64,000 bases of DNA from NCBI GenBank assembly GCA_028284675.1, contig JANQRI010000032.1, positions 1 through 64,000 of the forward strand. Reading direction: 5' to 3'. A model generated the notes under the pieces. The model made no database searches. It was given only the letters and a program-made list of their open reading frames with translations, and had not been told where the DNA came from. This stretch comes from Gammaproteobacteria bacterium (GTDB taxonomy: Bacteria; Pseudomonadota; Gammaproteobacteria; HTCC5015). This document shows, in pieces, positions 50,980-59,593 of the stretch; position 1 is the first letter of the stretch; every line of letters starts with the position of its first letter. The position numbers and the translations under genes are program-made.

Positions 50980-53568
50980 CTAGCAATTAATGTATCTTTT
51001 TATAGAGCTATTTTTCAGCCCTCTATCATCAGTTACTTTAATCCACCCTTTCATAAATTTGTTAAATTTATATTTAGATATATCAACACATCCTTCTGGT
51101 TTTTCATTAAACTCAAGCACCTCAACTTCTGCCCATGCATTATTAATTTCACCTGTAAAGTTTTTCAAGTAATGCTTTCTCTCATCAAGTACTAGAATCG
51201 TCTCGGATTCTTTTGAAGCTTCTCGCTTCAATAACATATGATCATAACCATATAATAATTCAGTACCTGCCTGAACTATTGATTCTGCCCAAGTGAATAA
51301 AACAAACTGATCACTATCTATAGGAATCCATGCCGGTCTTTCTTTTGTTGAAGATAGTATCTGAGCATAATTTTTTTCTTTTTTATAATATAAAAGAAAA
51401 GCATCATCATTCAAATATTGACCAGTTAAATATAATTCATGACGAATTGATATTGGCTTTCCGTTAATAATTGCTTCTACAACAGGTTTAGATGTTCTGT
51501 CTCTTATAGAACCTGTTAGAGGGTTAAAAGTAATCTCGCCGATAATCTTACCGCTTGGTTGATTATAAATTTTTATGCGAGCTGCTTCTTCAGAAATGGA
51601 TTTTCTGGTTATATAACCTTTAGGGGTAGGGTATATACCATGTCTTCTTAGTAACTCAAACGCTTTAAAATTACTTTGCTCTTCCAGATTTTTAAGTTCA
51701 GGCTCTAAAGCATTGATAGTATTATCCGTGACGTTAATCATGTTAACAACAAGACGATTCATAGAATGCGTAATCATCTCGCTTTTATTTAAATAATGAA
51801 GAACAGTTTCCCTGTTATTTTCTTTATCCAAATTGTCTCGCATAACTTCAATTACTTTGGGGTGATTAATATCTAAGGTCATTAAGCTTTTAAGCACTCG
51901 TTTTTGTGTTGATATTTTTTTACTCTTTGCTGACATTTCTAGCAATTTATCGATAGCTTTTTCTCCCGTAAAAATAAGCGAATCTATAAGTGAAAAGTAG
52001 TAAGAAGAGTTTTCGGAACTCTTTTCAGTAAGTATTAAAATAGCCTCAATACCATCACTAGACTTGATATTAGATTGATTAAACAACTTAATAATATAAC
52101 CAGCAGCTTTATTGGCATATAGTGTATTTGCCAGCGAATAAATCAGGCTTTCAATTTTTTTATTATTTCTAATTAAAACAGCACAATTTAATACTTTAGT
52201 TAATTCATTTTGATTTTCGCTCATCTTTAAAGAAGCCATAATGTCTAAGACTAGCTTTTCATGCTGGTGGCTATTAATGGCTTTTTTACAATGTTTATTA
52301 TGTTTATAATATTTGCTTTTAAAGCGGTTAGTATTTTTGAAGAAATCTTTGTCAACGTTCTTGTTTTCTAAATTAAAAGTTTGAGTTAACCGTAGCTTAG
52401 TATCTTTATTAAAGAAATAGTCCTCAGGTGTAAAATTATTTACAGCTGATTCTAATAGGCTAATAATTTTTTCCAAATTTTTCTTGCTTGTTTTTAAATG
52501 ATTGGTGTACTCGCGTTTTTTTAATTTTCTTTGTATATCCTCTTCATATTTTATTCTACGATTTTTTGCATAATTAAGCATATCGTATTTTTTCACTGTA
52601 TTGTTGCTGTTATTTCCAAGTTTTGATATCGATACTGTTTGTGAAAATTTTGCGCCTGCATCTAATAATATTTTTACCGCATCGACATCATTATAAAATA
52701 TAGCTAGAGCTAATGGGTTTTTTATATGTTGAACTGTATCATGCGACATAATTTTTTTTGATTCGAAATTTGGGTCTATATATTTGAGAAATTCTGCAAG
52801 CCCAGTATAATTTTTGTTATTAATGGCTCTACGTAAAGTCTCATGTGTTACTGCACCATCAATGCCTGTCAGTAATTGTATTTCATCTGGTTCTTCGTTT
52901 CCTTTAAATTTAGGTGGTCGAACGAAGCTTTTTGATAGTGCATTATAGATTTGCTCTTGTGTAGAAAACTTTCCTTTATTTTTTGTTCGAAAAACCTGCA
53001 ATGGGCTTGAATTATTAGATATGCACTGTGCCGAGGTACCTTTAGAGATAATTTTTTGTATTTCACGTAAATTATTATTTGCAACGTGTATCTTCAAACG
53101 CGCACAATCGATATTATTATGAGAAACTCCTTGAGCAAGAATAGCCTCAAATACTTTTTGATTATGATGTTTTTCTGCCATATTCAAGGCTTTTGGTAAT
53201 ACCTTGTCATTAATACACCATTTTTTTAATAATGAGGTATTTGATGTTCGTATCACTTTATTCATTACTTTATTTTGACAATTTGGGATTATTGCTTCCG
53301 TTGTTACAATGTATGCTGACAATATCATACAAGAAGCTATATAACAGCAAGTAAGTACTAACCCAACAATACGGTTCAACTTCCATGCAAATGCGAAAAA
53401 TAGGCCTATAACAACTGCTACTAGCAAGGCGCTTATAACTATGGCAATAAGAGCTACACTCTCAAAACCGTCCATCCGTTGAAAAGGTTTCCATGTATAA
53501 GATGCCCATATATAAATAGGAATACTCAAAGCAATAGGGAATAATATTGAATATGATAGGTATCTCAT
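50980..53568 (-). CDS. Large membrane protein of unknown function with ankyrin-like and repeat segments
   Basis: An 862-residue protein I do not recognise. Three membrane helices lie near residues 6-24, 36-60 and 66-92. The rest is soluble: one clear ankyrin-like unit (NPLALAIFYNDVDAVKILLDAGAKF), a Lys/Asn-rich helical stretch, HEAT-like helical pairs (around TQKRVLKSLMTLDINHPKVIEVM), and a C-terminal beta-rich part with SH3-like strands (ARIKIYNQPSGKIIGEITF, EVEVLEFNEKPEGCVDIS). Codon use is strongly AT-biased compared with the core genes. It is flanked by diverged direct repeats, as a self-contained cargo unit would be. Confidence 0.75.
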   Translation of the reverse strand: MRYLSYSILFPIALSIPIYIWASYTWKPFQRMDGFESVALIAIVISALLVAVVIGLFFAFAWKLNRIVGLVLTCCYIASCMILSAYIVTTEAIIPNCQNKVMNKVIRTSNTSLLKKWCINDKVLPKALNMAEKHHNQKVFEAILAQGVSHNNIDCARLKIHVANNNLREIQKIISKGTSAQCISNNSSPLQVFRTKNKGKFSTQEQIYNALSKSFVRPPKFKGNEEPDEIQLLTGIDGAVTHETLRRAINNKNYTGLAEFLKYIDPNFESKKIMSHDTVQHIKNPLALAIFYNDVDAVKILLDAGAKFSQTVSISKLGNNSNNTVKKYDMLNYAKNRRIKYEEDIQRKLKKREYTNHLKTSKKNLEKIISLLESAVNNFTPEDYFFNKDTKLRLTQTFNLENKNVDKDFFKNTNRFKSKYYKHNKHCKKAINSHQHEKLVLDIMASLKMSENQNELTKVLNCAVLIRNNKKIESLIYSLANTLYANKAAGYIIKLFNQSNIKSSDGIEAILILTEKSSENSSYYFSLIDSLIFTGEKAIDKLLEMSAKSKKISTQKRVLKSLMTLDINHPKVIEVMRDNLDKENNRETVLHYLNKSEMITHSMNRLVVNMINVTDNTINALEPELKNLEEQSNFKAFELLRRHGIYPTPKGYITRKSISEEAARIKIYNQPSGKIIGEITFNPLTGSIRDRTSKPVVEAIINGKPISIRHELYLTGQYLNDDAFLLYYKKEKNYAQILSSTKERPAWIPIDSDQFVLFTWAESIVQAGTELLYGYDHMLLKREASKESETILVLDERKHYLKNFTGEINNAWAEVEVLEFNEKPEGCVDISKYKFNKFMKGWIKVTDDRGLKNSSIKRYINC

Positions 53569-53963
53569 TTCATAGACCTTTCTTATGGTTTGTATAACTA
53601 TAACATTTGATCATATCAACGGCTATCACAGTATTAAGATCTCTATCCACAATCAAAGCAAAGGATACCCGATAGACTGAAGGCATCCAACAAAATACGA
53701 AAGGGTATGCTAACAATTTTACAGCTGAGCGATTTTAGGATACTCAGATTAAATATAAGAGACTCGATGATATTTTAGTTGAGGAAAATTTGAGGATTTT
53801 ATCTACAATGTCGAGTCCATGAAGAGTATTCCAACGGTCTTTAGGGTAGATCGAACAATAAAAATAGATATTTAAGTCATGCGAGTATGCATTAGTATCT
53901 TAATGATAAAGGCTAGTTTTATAGCTTTTGATCTGCAAAATTTTTTTATAAAGTTTGCTGAAC

Positions 53964-54061
53964 TATTGTTGTGGATTAAAGGGTACGTTTGGAAAAGTAT
54001 TCAGATATTTACACGAAAAATACACGCACCAGCCTAAAAGTCGCATTTTTACTGGATGTTC
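53964..54061 (+). repeat. Direct repeat flanking the 862-residue gene, copy 2
   Basis: Counterpart of 50694-50793: shares TTGTTGTGGATT, GATATTTACACGAAAAATAC and TAAAAGTCGCATTTTTACT. It runs directly into the tRNA-Leu-derived repeat copy C. Confidence 0.7.
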
Positions 54062-54196
54062 AAGTGAATAAAGAAAAAAGCTGATTTTATACTACCATCC
54101 ATGGTGGCTAAATACTTGCACGTTTCCCGACTTGCGGCTCCGGGCACGAAAAGCTCTATAGATGTTGCTATAAGCACTTATTTTACAGCGGTACAG
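54062..54196 (+). repeat. tRNA-Leu-derived repeat, copy C (right island boundary)
   Basis: Shares with copies A and B the CCATCCATGGTGGCTAAATA segment, TTGCACGTTTCCCGAC, and a tRNA 3' end GGCTCCGGGCACGAAAAGC (54136). The downstream TTGCTATAAGCACTTAT and CAGCGGTACAGG follow as in copy A. With copy B it brackets about 7.9 kb. Confidence 0.75.
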
Positions 54197-54470
54197 GCAA
54201 ATCACTGCTCGGCTTTGGCATCCTCGGTCTCCGTTCCAGATTCGACTCTAACACCTGTATCCCTGTAGGCGTGCATCGCTCTAACGATTACATCCTTGTA
54301 ATCGTTCTGCATGGTTTGCACTTCGTATATCTACCCGCCAGGGCAAGGATTGTTCCTACAATCCTGTTGCATTTCCTCTATCCATGGAGGTCAGATAGCG
54401 GAAATGTCTTTATTGCAAGAGCAAATAAAGACCCTGTGAGTCAGAAGCACTGAGGCCATAATCATCAGTT
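54197..54470 (-). repeat. Hairpin-array repeat, minus-strand copy
   Basis: Reverse complement of 24911-25150. Perfectly kept are the TTACATCCTTGTAA hairpin with nine pairs (54284-54305), GGATTGT-TCCT-ACAATCC (54347-54364) and the GTCTTTATT/AATAAAGAC stem (54406-54432). The CCTACAGGGATGTAGG hairpin has decayed to CCTGTATCCCTGTAGG, and the GGA in the long-stem loop has changed. Confidence 0.75.
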
Positions 54471-54544
54471 TTCCTCCGCCTTCATCATCGTGTGTTTGAT
54501 TTAAAGGTGCTGAAAACTTCGATGATGGCTAGGCGAAACAACTC

Positions 54545-54943
54545 TCACGGCGATTTGCTTTTGGAGTAAGACTTCAAAGTTACGACTAATCCAATGAGTA
54601 TCAATACGCCTTCAATAGCCATGAACACACCTGAGCTGGTACTTGCAGACTGTTGCAAATACGCACTGGCAAAAAACATCCGAAAAAGACCCAGCACCAG
54701 GAAAAACCATGCCGAAATAGTGATCAATACCGTCCAATTTCGCGCCCAATAGTTGTGTGCCCGGACAATTGCCAATCCTGCAATGAACATAAGCGTACCC
54801 GATAGGTAGACTACCGGTGGTATCTGAGCGTCATAGAGATGCGGCTGCACCAGTGGGAATTCAGAAACAACGGTGGCCACAATAGCAGGCCCAAGAAGCC
54901 CACCAATTTTTTTTGAATTGTCTTTCATTATTTTAGGTTCCAT
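54545..54943 (-). CDS. Small four-helix membrane protein, unknown function
   Basis: A 132-residue protein with four hydrophobic segments (around IGGLLGPAIVATVV, PPVVYLSGTLMFIAGLAIV, WTVLITISAWFFLVLGLF and GVFMAIEGVLILIGLVV). No motif suggests a function. Either ATG 54943 or ATG 54928 may be used. It stands alone at the left of the accessory region. Confidence 0.65.
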   Translation of the reverse strand: MEPKIMKDNSKKIGGLLGPAIVATVVSEFPLVQPHLYDAQIPPVVYLSGTLMFIAGLAIVRAHNYWARNWTVLITISAWFFLVLGLFRMFFASAYLQQSASTSSGVFMAIEGVLILIGLVVTLKSYSKSKSP

Positions 54944-55268
54944 TTAAAGGTGAATGAAGTTTGACAAACCCCGATAAGAAGTGACTGAAGCAATTCTATG
55001 ATACGGGCATGGGCGGGTAAATGTTTCCTACATTGCCTGCATTCGATAGCATATAGCGCTTGCACTTGATTCATCAGTTTAATCTTCCCCAGCCTGAATT
55101 AGGTTTTAATTATCATTGAAAACACCAAAGCAGGCAGCTAAGATATTGAAAAAATAAGCAGGTTAATCATATAAAGATATGAAAAATAATAAAAAAACCA
55201 ACAGGAGCTCCGTTAATCTTTTGGTGCTCGTGCATAAGCATTTAACAAGCAAGGAGGCATAACTAACC
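54944..55268. other. Intergenic region before the DUF5062-like gene
   Basis: Contains a degraded relative of the 46255 repeat (55001-55050, TGGGCGGGTAAATGTTTCC) and then the first portable promoter repeat. No gene is seen. Confidence 0.5.
55035..55200 (+). repeat. Portable promoter repeat, copy 1
   Basis: A unit of about 150 bases beginning GATAGCATATAGCGCTTGCA and including CAGCCTGAATTAG, AACACCAAAGCAGGCAGCTA and GATATTGAAAAAATAAG. Within it TTGAAA (55146-55151) and TATAAA (55170-55175) are 18 bases apart and point to the gene at 55269. Copies 2 and 3 lie at 55558 and 62385. Confidence 0.75.
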
Positions 55269-55505
55269 ATGAAAAAACTAAAAAACGAGAAAGAGTTGGT
55301 CAAGAAGGCGATTGCTGAAGGTATGAAGTATGGGGAAAAGCGAGGCGTGGTTGAATTTGAGCCAACAGATTCAGCGGCAGAAAAAATTGAGTATATATAT
55401 CGCTTACTTGTACACGATAAAATAATTCAGCCGATTCCCCAGGATCAAATATCTCAGCTTTCAATGAGACATAAGCTCGCGATTTGGGCTTCAAAACTAA
55501 AGTGA
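55269..55505 (+). CDS. DUF5062-like small protein
   Basis: A 78-residue protein (KKLKNEKELVKKAIAEGMKYG, IEYIYRLLVHDKIIQPIP, HKLAIWASKL) that I recognise as similar to the DUF5062 family of Vibrio and Shewanella. Function unknown. A strong AAGGAGG (55250-55256) precedes the ATG by 12 bases, somewhat long. Expression is probably from the repeat promoter just upstream. Confidence 0.7.
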   Translation: MKKLKNEKELVKKAIAEGMKYGEKRGVVEFEPTDSAAEKIEYIYRLLVHDKIIQPIPQDQISQLSMRHKLAIWASKLK

Positions 55506-55557
55506 TCGGAATACTAACTGTAAAGATGTTGGAAAAATTAATGTTGGGCGTGCATTT

Positions 55558-55720
55558 GATAGCGCATAGCGTTTGCACTTAATGCATCAGTGTGGCTTTC
55601 TGCAGCCTAAATTAGTCCTAAATTATTATTGTAAACGCTAAAGTGAGCAGCTAGGATATTGAAAAATATATGGGCTAATCATATAAAGGCATGAAAAGTA
55701 ACGAAAAACCAACTGGGCTC
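55558..55720 (+). repeat. Portable promoter repeat, copy 2
   Basis: Starts GATAGCGCATAGCGTTTGCA and includes CAGCCTAAATTAGTCCTAAA and GAGCAGCTAGGATATTG. TTGAAA (55659-55664) and TATAAA (55682-55687) are 17 bases apart. It lies about 110 bases before the DUF1801-like gene. Confidence 0.75.
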
Positions 55721-55796
55721 TGTTACTTTCCACAATTTATTATTGAACAAATGTATCCATATCTTACTATTAGCTGTGGAAAGTATGGAGTCATAT

Positions 55797-56174
55797 ATGC
55801 AATATGACGTAAGCAGTCCTAAAGAATATATGGAGTCTTTGGAGCCAGACTGGAGAAAGGAAAAACTCCTCCAATTGAGGGAAATGATTCTTAAACAAGA
55901 CTCAGGCATACACGAATCAATCAATTATAAAATGTTATGTTTTAAGTTGGGTGAGACGACGGTGTTTCACCTAAATGCTCAGCGCGGCTATGTAAGCTTA
56001 TATTGTGGAAATATCGAAAAAATTGATCCAACAGATCAGCTCTTGAAAGGTTTAAACAAGGGTAAAGGTTGCGTCAGATTTACCAAGACAAAAGAAGTCA
56101 GGAAAACGCCAATTGAAGAATTTATCAATAAAGCTGTGTCCTTAGCCAGAGAGGGAGAGGATCTAGGTTGTTAA
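55797..56174 (+). CDS. DUF1801-like protein (YdhG fold)
   Basis: A 125-residue protein. It begins MQYDVSSPKEYMESLEPDWR and has KLLQLREMILKQDSGIHESINYKMLCFKLG and the PIEEFINKAVSLA ending, matching the small DUF1801/YdhG fold. ATG 55797 has GGAG seven bases upstream; ATG 55785 is possible. No enzymatic role is known. Such genes are common as single cargo genes in mobile arrays. Confidence 0.7.
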   Translation: MQYDVSSPKEYMESLEPDWRKEKLLQLREMILKQDSGIHESINYKMLCFKLGETTVFHLNAQRGYVSLYCGNIEKIDPTDQLLKGLNKGKGCVRFTKTKEVRKTPIEEFINKAVSLAREGEDLGC

Positions 56175-56355
56175 GTTCAGCCAGATGTGCGCATACTGCG
56201 TACCGCTATTCGCAGTATTAACGAAGCTTGGTTTTATTTTTCAATAAAGATAACGAAGAAAAATATTCTAAGGGGCGTGGGTTCAAAACTTATATCAAAA
56301 AATTTGAGCCTATTAAAAACAACGTTTTATTTAACAATATTTATTAGGTGAAAAT

Positions 56356-57123
56356 ATGAGAAATTTAATAATTTCGGCCTTGTTGATATCATTAGTCGGG
56401 TGTGCTCAATCAAGTGCTAAGCATACTCTTAGAAAATCTAAAACAGCTCACGCAGAGTCAACAAGCCATGTTCTAGTATTCCGCAACACTCCCTCGTGGA
56501 ACCGCCAGCAAACCTTCGAAGATGTTCTCGATGAGCTCGGTATATGGTTTGTTGTTAAACCATCTTCAGAAATGGCCACCACTAACCTTGCAAAATATGA
56601 CTTTGTCATCATTCCAGGAGCGCAGTGGAAGACTGGCTATTATTTAGAGTTTGCCGGTAATCAAAGTGTATTTGAAAACTATGTGAAAAATGGAGGTACA
56701 CTCATTGTTGAAATGAATGGTGCCGAGAGAGAAGGAATGATATTACCGGGTGGCGTAGCAATTAAGAAAAATCCTGCTTTTAATAATTTAATTACTTTCA
56801 CCGATCACCCAATCTTCGCACCACTGAAGGGTAAACCGATGATTTCTGCGCACTATGCAAGCCATGGCTACTTGACGAGCGTGCCTTCCGGGTCATTTGT
56901 ATTGGCCGTAGAATTAACTCAGAATCAGACAACTCCAGATATGAGCAAACCTACTTTCGTTGAGTACAGCTATGGAGCAGGTCGTGTTATTGCAGGTGCC
57001 CAGTGCTTTCACGATCAAGATCAATCTGGCCGTGGCCCTTTGATGGCCACTTTGCTTAAGTATGCAGCTGTCCAGCAATGGGTCACTACCGATCTAACGG
57101 ACGCTGTCATTGGCAGTAACTAG
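56356..57123 (+). CDS. Lipoprotein with a ThuA/GATase1-like fold
   Basis: A 255-residue protein. The signal peptide ends in a lipobox (SLVGC). The body has beta-alpha pattern typical of class I amidotransferase-like or ThuA-like domains: VLVFRNTPSWNRQQTFEDVLDELG, YDFVIIPGAQWK, FENYVKNGGTLIVEMNG, and GAGRVIAGAQCFH. No catalytic Cys-His-Glu triad is evident, so it may be a binding protein. AT-rich. Function unknown. Confidence 0.6.
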   Translation: MRNLIISALLISLVGCAQSSAKHTLRKSKTAHAESTSHVLVFRNTPSWNRQQTFEDVLDELGIWFVVKPSSEMATTNLAKYDFVIIPGAQWKTGYYLEFAGNQSVFENYVKNGGTLIVEMNGAEREGMILPGGVAIKKNPAFNNLITFTDHPIFAPLKGKPMISAHYASHGYLTSVPSGSFVLAVELTQNQTTPDMSKPTFVEYSYGAGRVIAGAQCFHDQDQSGRGPLMATLLKYAAVQQWVTTDLTDAVIGSN

Positions 57124-57173
57124 AAAAACCAAACTGCCCGGTGTTGCTGGCGTTAGGCGGAATAAGATACGAA

Positions 57174-57632
57174 ATGAATAGGCTGCTGATTCGACGTTCT
57201 TTGATAGTAGTGCTTCTGTTCGTTGTCTTGCTTGGGGCAAGTATGGCGTTTGATGCGCGCTTCGTTCCACTTTCGTGGGTCAGTAGTAACCCACTATTTG
57301 TGATCATTATATACAGCCCTACTATTATCTGTGCCTTTATTGTGGTGCGTCAGCTTTTCCGTCATCGAATATGGCCGGCAGCAGCATTCAGCATCGGGCT
57401 GGTGTGCACAGGTTTTTTTCATCAATGGATAGCTGGACAGAGCTATGGGAATCCTGGCTATATGGTTCCAATAGGACACATATTTGCTCCGGCACTAAGC
57501 ATGGTTGCCTACTTGGCTTCGTTCCTGGTTTTCTGGGTTATAGTTAGGTTTTCGAAGTTCAAGATTAGTTATATTCATGAGGGAGACTATGAGGAGTTGC
57601 ACAGGTCCCGAAAGGATAATGGTCCCACCTGA
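57174..57632 (+). CDS. Hypothetical membrane protein
   Basis: A 152-residue protein with about four hydrophobic helices (RRSLIVVLLFVVLLGASMAF, PLFVIIIYSPTIICAFIVV, AAFSIGLVCTGFFHQWIAG, LSMVAYLASFLVFWVIVRF) and a charged tail. The ATG at 57174 is preferred; an upstream GTG at 57141 would begin within GCGTTAGGCGG, a motif resembling the end of an integron attC site. No known family. Confidence 0.6.
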   Translation: MNRLLIRRSLIVVLLFVVLLGASMAFDARFVPLSWVSSNPLFVIIIYSPTIICAFIVVRQLFRHRIWPAAAFSIGLVCTGFFHQWIAGQSYGNPGYMVPIGHIFAPALSMVAYLASFLVFWVIVRFSKFKISYIHEGDYEELHRSRKDNGPT

Positions 57633-57752
57633 CAAGTCAAAGTATGCCTTCTGACTGGGGCTCTGTCACTCCCTATAATGTATTATCGGACAAAGCTGTC
57701 CATATCTCACTGTTAGGTGCTTAGACAAAGATCTTGCTTACTAAGGAAGCCA

Positions 57753-58148
57753 ATGAAATACGCGACGATAAAGGAATTTAATGCTGCTCAAAGCGAGCAA
57801 GAAAAACCCATCTGCGAAAAATTAATGCGCGAGATAAATAAAGGTTTGCCCCAAGCAGAAAGTAAAATTTGGCACGGGCATCCTGTATGGTTTTTGGATG
57901 GAAACCCAACCGTTGGCTATAGCAAGTTGAAGGACTGCATAAGGCTGATGTTTTGGAGTGGGGCCGACTTCGATGAACCCGGCTTGAAGCCGGGAACCGG
58001 CAAATATAAAGATGCTTCAGCCCGCTATACCGAGGTCAAGCAAATTAGTGTGGCGGATCTGAAGCGATGGCTTCAAAAATCTACAAAGGTTCAGTGGGAC
58101 TACAAAAATATCTACAAGCGAAAGGGCAAATTGGTGCGACTTGTCTGA
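57753..58148 (+). CDS. DUF1801-like protein
   Basis: A 131-residue protein starting MKYATIKEFNAAQSEQEKPI, with ESKIWHGHPVWFLDGNPTVGYSKLKDCIRLMFWSGADF and a DLKRWLQKSTK ending. This is the DUF1801/YdhG fold, and a different subfamily from the 55797 gene. AAGGAAG at 57743 supports ATG 57753. Role unknown. Confidence 0.8.
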   Translation: MKYATIKEFNAAQSEQEKPICEKLMREINKGLPQAESKIWHGHPVWFLDGNPTVGYSKLKDCIRLMFWSGADFDEPGLKPGTGKYKDASARYTEVKQISVADLKRWLQKSTKVQWDYKNIYKRKGKLVRLV

Positions 58149-58356
58149 CCAGAATGACATGCAGATGGACCAAATGCCCGCTACGCGCATTTGGCTTCTG
58201 ATGCGAACGTTATAGGACATAGCTAGCCGCTAATGAATTAGGATATACATTAGTTATGTATAGATTATTTGGGTTTTTACCTTCACAATATTAATTGACC
58301 AAACTAATGTGCTAGTTGCTGTAAAGTTGCAACGATCTTTTATCAGGATATGCTAA

Positions 58357-59532
58357 GTGAAAAGGCTCAAGGCCTCTTTATCTCTTTTTCAAATAACCTT
58401 CCTGGGTGTAGGCACCATGGTAGGGGCAGGGATCTATGTTTTAGTTGGCAAAATTGCAGGCTTATCTGGCGGCTTAAGTATATGGGCATTTATAGCAGCG
58501 GCGGTCATCGTTTCATTCAGTGCTTATAGTCATGGCTTTCTGGCCAAACATATCCCTAGCAGTGCTGGGGCAGCAGAGTATGTAAATAGAGCGTTTCACT
58601 CGCCTTATTTAACTCTCGCCGTTGGGTTGGGCGTATTGTTAACAGGAATCGTTTCTTCTGCCACCCTTGCAAATGGTTTCTATGGGTATCTGAACGAAAT
58701 TATTATTCTACCAAAGTGGTTAGTGATCACCGGCCTAATAGGTATATTATTTTTCGTGGCCAGCCAGGCAGTTAATCATTCTGTAAATTTCGCAGTCGGA
58801 ATCACTTTTTTGGAATTGCTGGGCTTGATGATTGTTATTTTATTTGCGCAAAGCGGGCATTTCAAACCAGAGTTGCAAAGTCCCTCCTGGTCGTTAAGCG
58901 ATATCCAACTGATTATGGCGGGTGCATTCGTCGCTTTTTATGCCTATGTCGGTTTTGAAGATATGGTGAATCTTGCGGAAGAAGTACAACAGCCTGAGAA
59001 AACGATGTTGCCGGCAGTCATGCTGGCACTTACCCTGATCACGATTCTATACCTTCTGGTGGCTTGGGTTAGTCTACATTCACTCCCAATTAACCAACTG
59101 GCTCAAAGTGATGCTCCCTTCGCCGCCATGTTGGCTCATACGCCTTGGTTGGCAAAATCCATTAGCTTAATTGGGCTTATCGCAATTATTAACGGAGCGT
59201 TGGTGCAAATGTTAATGGGATCACGCATGTTGTTTGGTCTGAGTCGGGATGGGCGCTTACCAACCTTTTTAAATAAGTTAAATAAGAAACAAATTCCCAT
59301 TAATGCTACTTTACTTGTTGCAATACTGGTTTGGATATTCGCTTTGGCGCTACCGCTTATTACGTTGGCAAAACTAACAAGTGGAATTATTCTTGTCGTT
59401 TTTACACTGGTAAATTTCTCGGCAGTCGTCATTGCCTCACAGAAAAGACAGTATGCTGCAGCTGCTATAGCGGTGACTGGCGCTATACTTAGTATACTTT
59501 TTATTGGTAGCGGTGTTAGTGGCAGCCATTAG
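58357..59532 (+). CDS. APC-family amino acid permease
   Basis: A 391-residue transporter. The first helix motif GVGTMVGAGIYVLVGKIAGLSG is the substrate-binding unwound segment of the APC superfamily, and the SSAGAAEYVNRAF and YAYVGFEDMVNLAEE blocks match amino acid permeases. About eleven to twelve membrane helices can be drawn. It starts with GTG; AGGA lies 11 bases upstream. Somewhat shorter than typical. Substrate unknown. Confidence 0.88.
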   Translation: MKRLKASLSLFQITFLGVGTMVGAGIYVLVGKIAGLSGGLSIWAFIAAAVIVSFSAYSHGFLAKHIPSSAGAAEYVNRAFHSPYLTLAVGLGVLLTGIVSSATLANGFYGYLNEIIILPKWLVITGLIGILFFVASQAVNHSVNFAVGITFLELLGLMIVILFAQSGHFKPELQSPSWSLSDIQLIMAGAFVAFYAYVGFEDMVNLAEEVQQPEKTMLPAVMLALTLITILYLLVAWVSLHSLPINQLAQSDAPFAAMLAHTPWLAKSISLIGLIAIINGALVQMLMGSRMLFGLSRDGRLPTFLNKLNKKQIPINATLLVAILVWIFALALPLITLAKLTSGIILVVFTLVNFSAVVIASQKRQYAAAAIAVTGAILSILFIGSGVSGSH

Positions 59533-59593
59533 TATTTAGGGTATAGATATTAATACATAGGCCATTTTGAATGCTGGGTTAATAGAAAGACGA

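Larger units (their letters stand above)
53569..54544. other. Gene-free right end of the island
   Basis: About 975 bases without a supported gene. From left to right: AT-rich sequence with the promoter of the minus-strand gene (53569-53960), direct-repeat copy 2 (53964-54061), tRNA-Leu-derived repeat copy C (54062-54196) and a hairpin-array copy (54197-54470). Confidence 0.6.

Noticed and set aside
54271..54453. 60-codon open frame in the hairpin-array copy, with a counterpart at 24899-25147
   Set aside because: Both frames simply read through the repeated hairpins; the peptide similarity follows from DNA repetition and no start signal is present.
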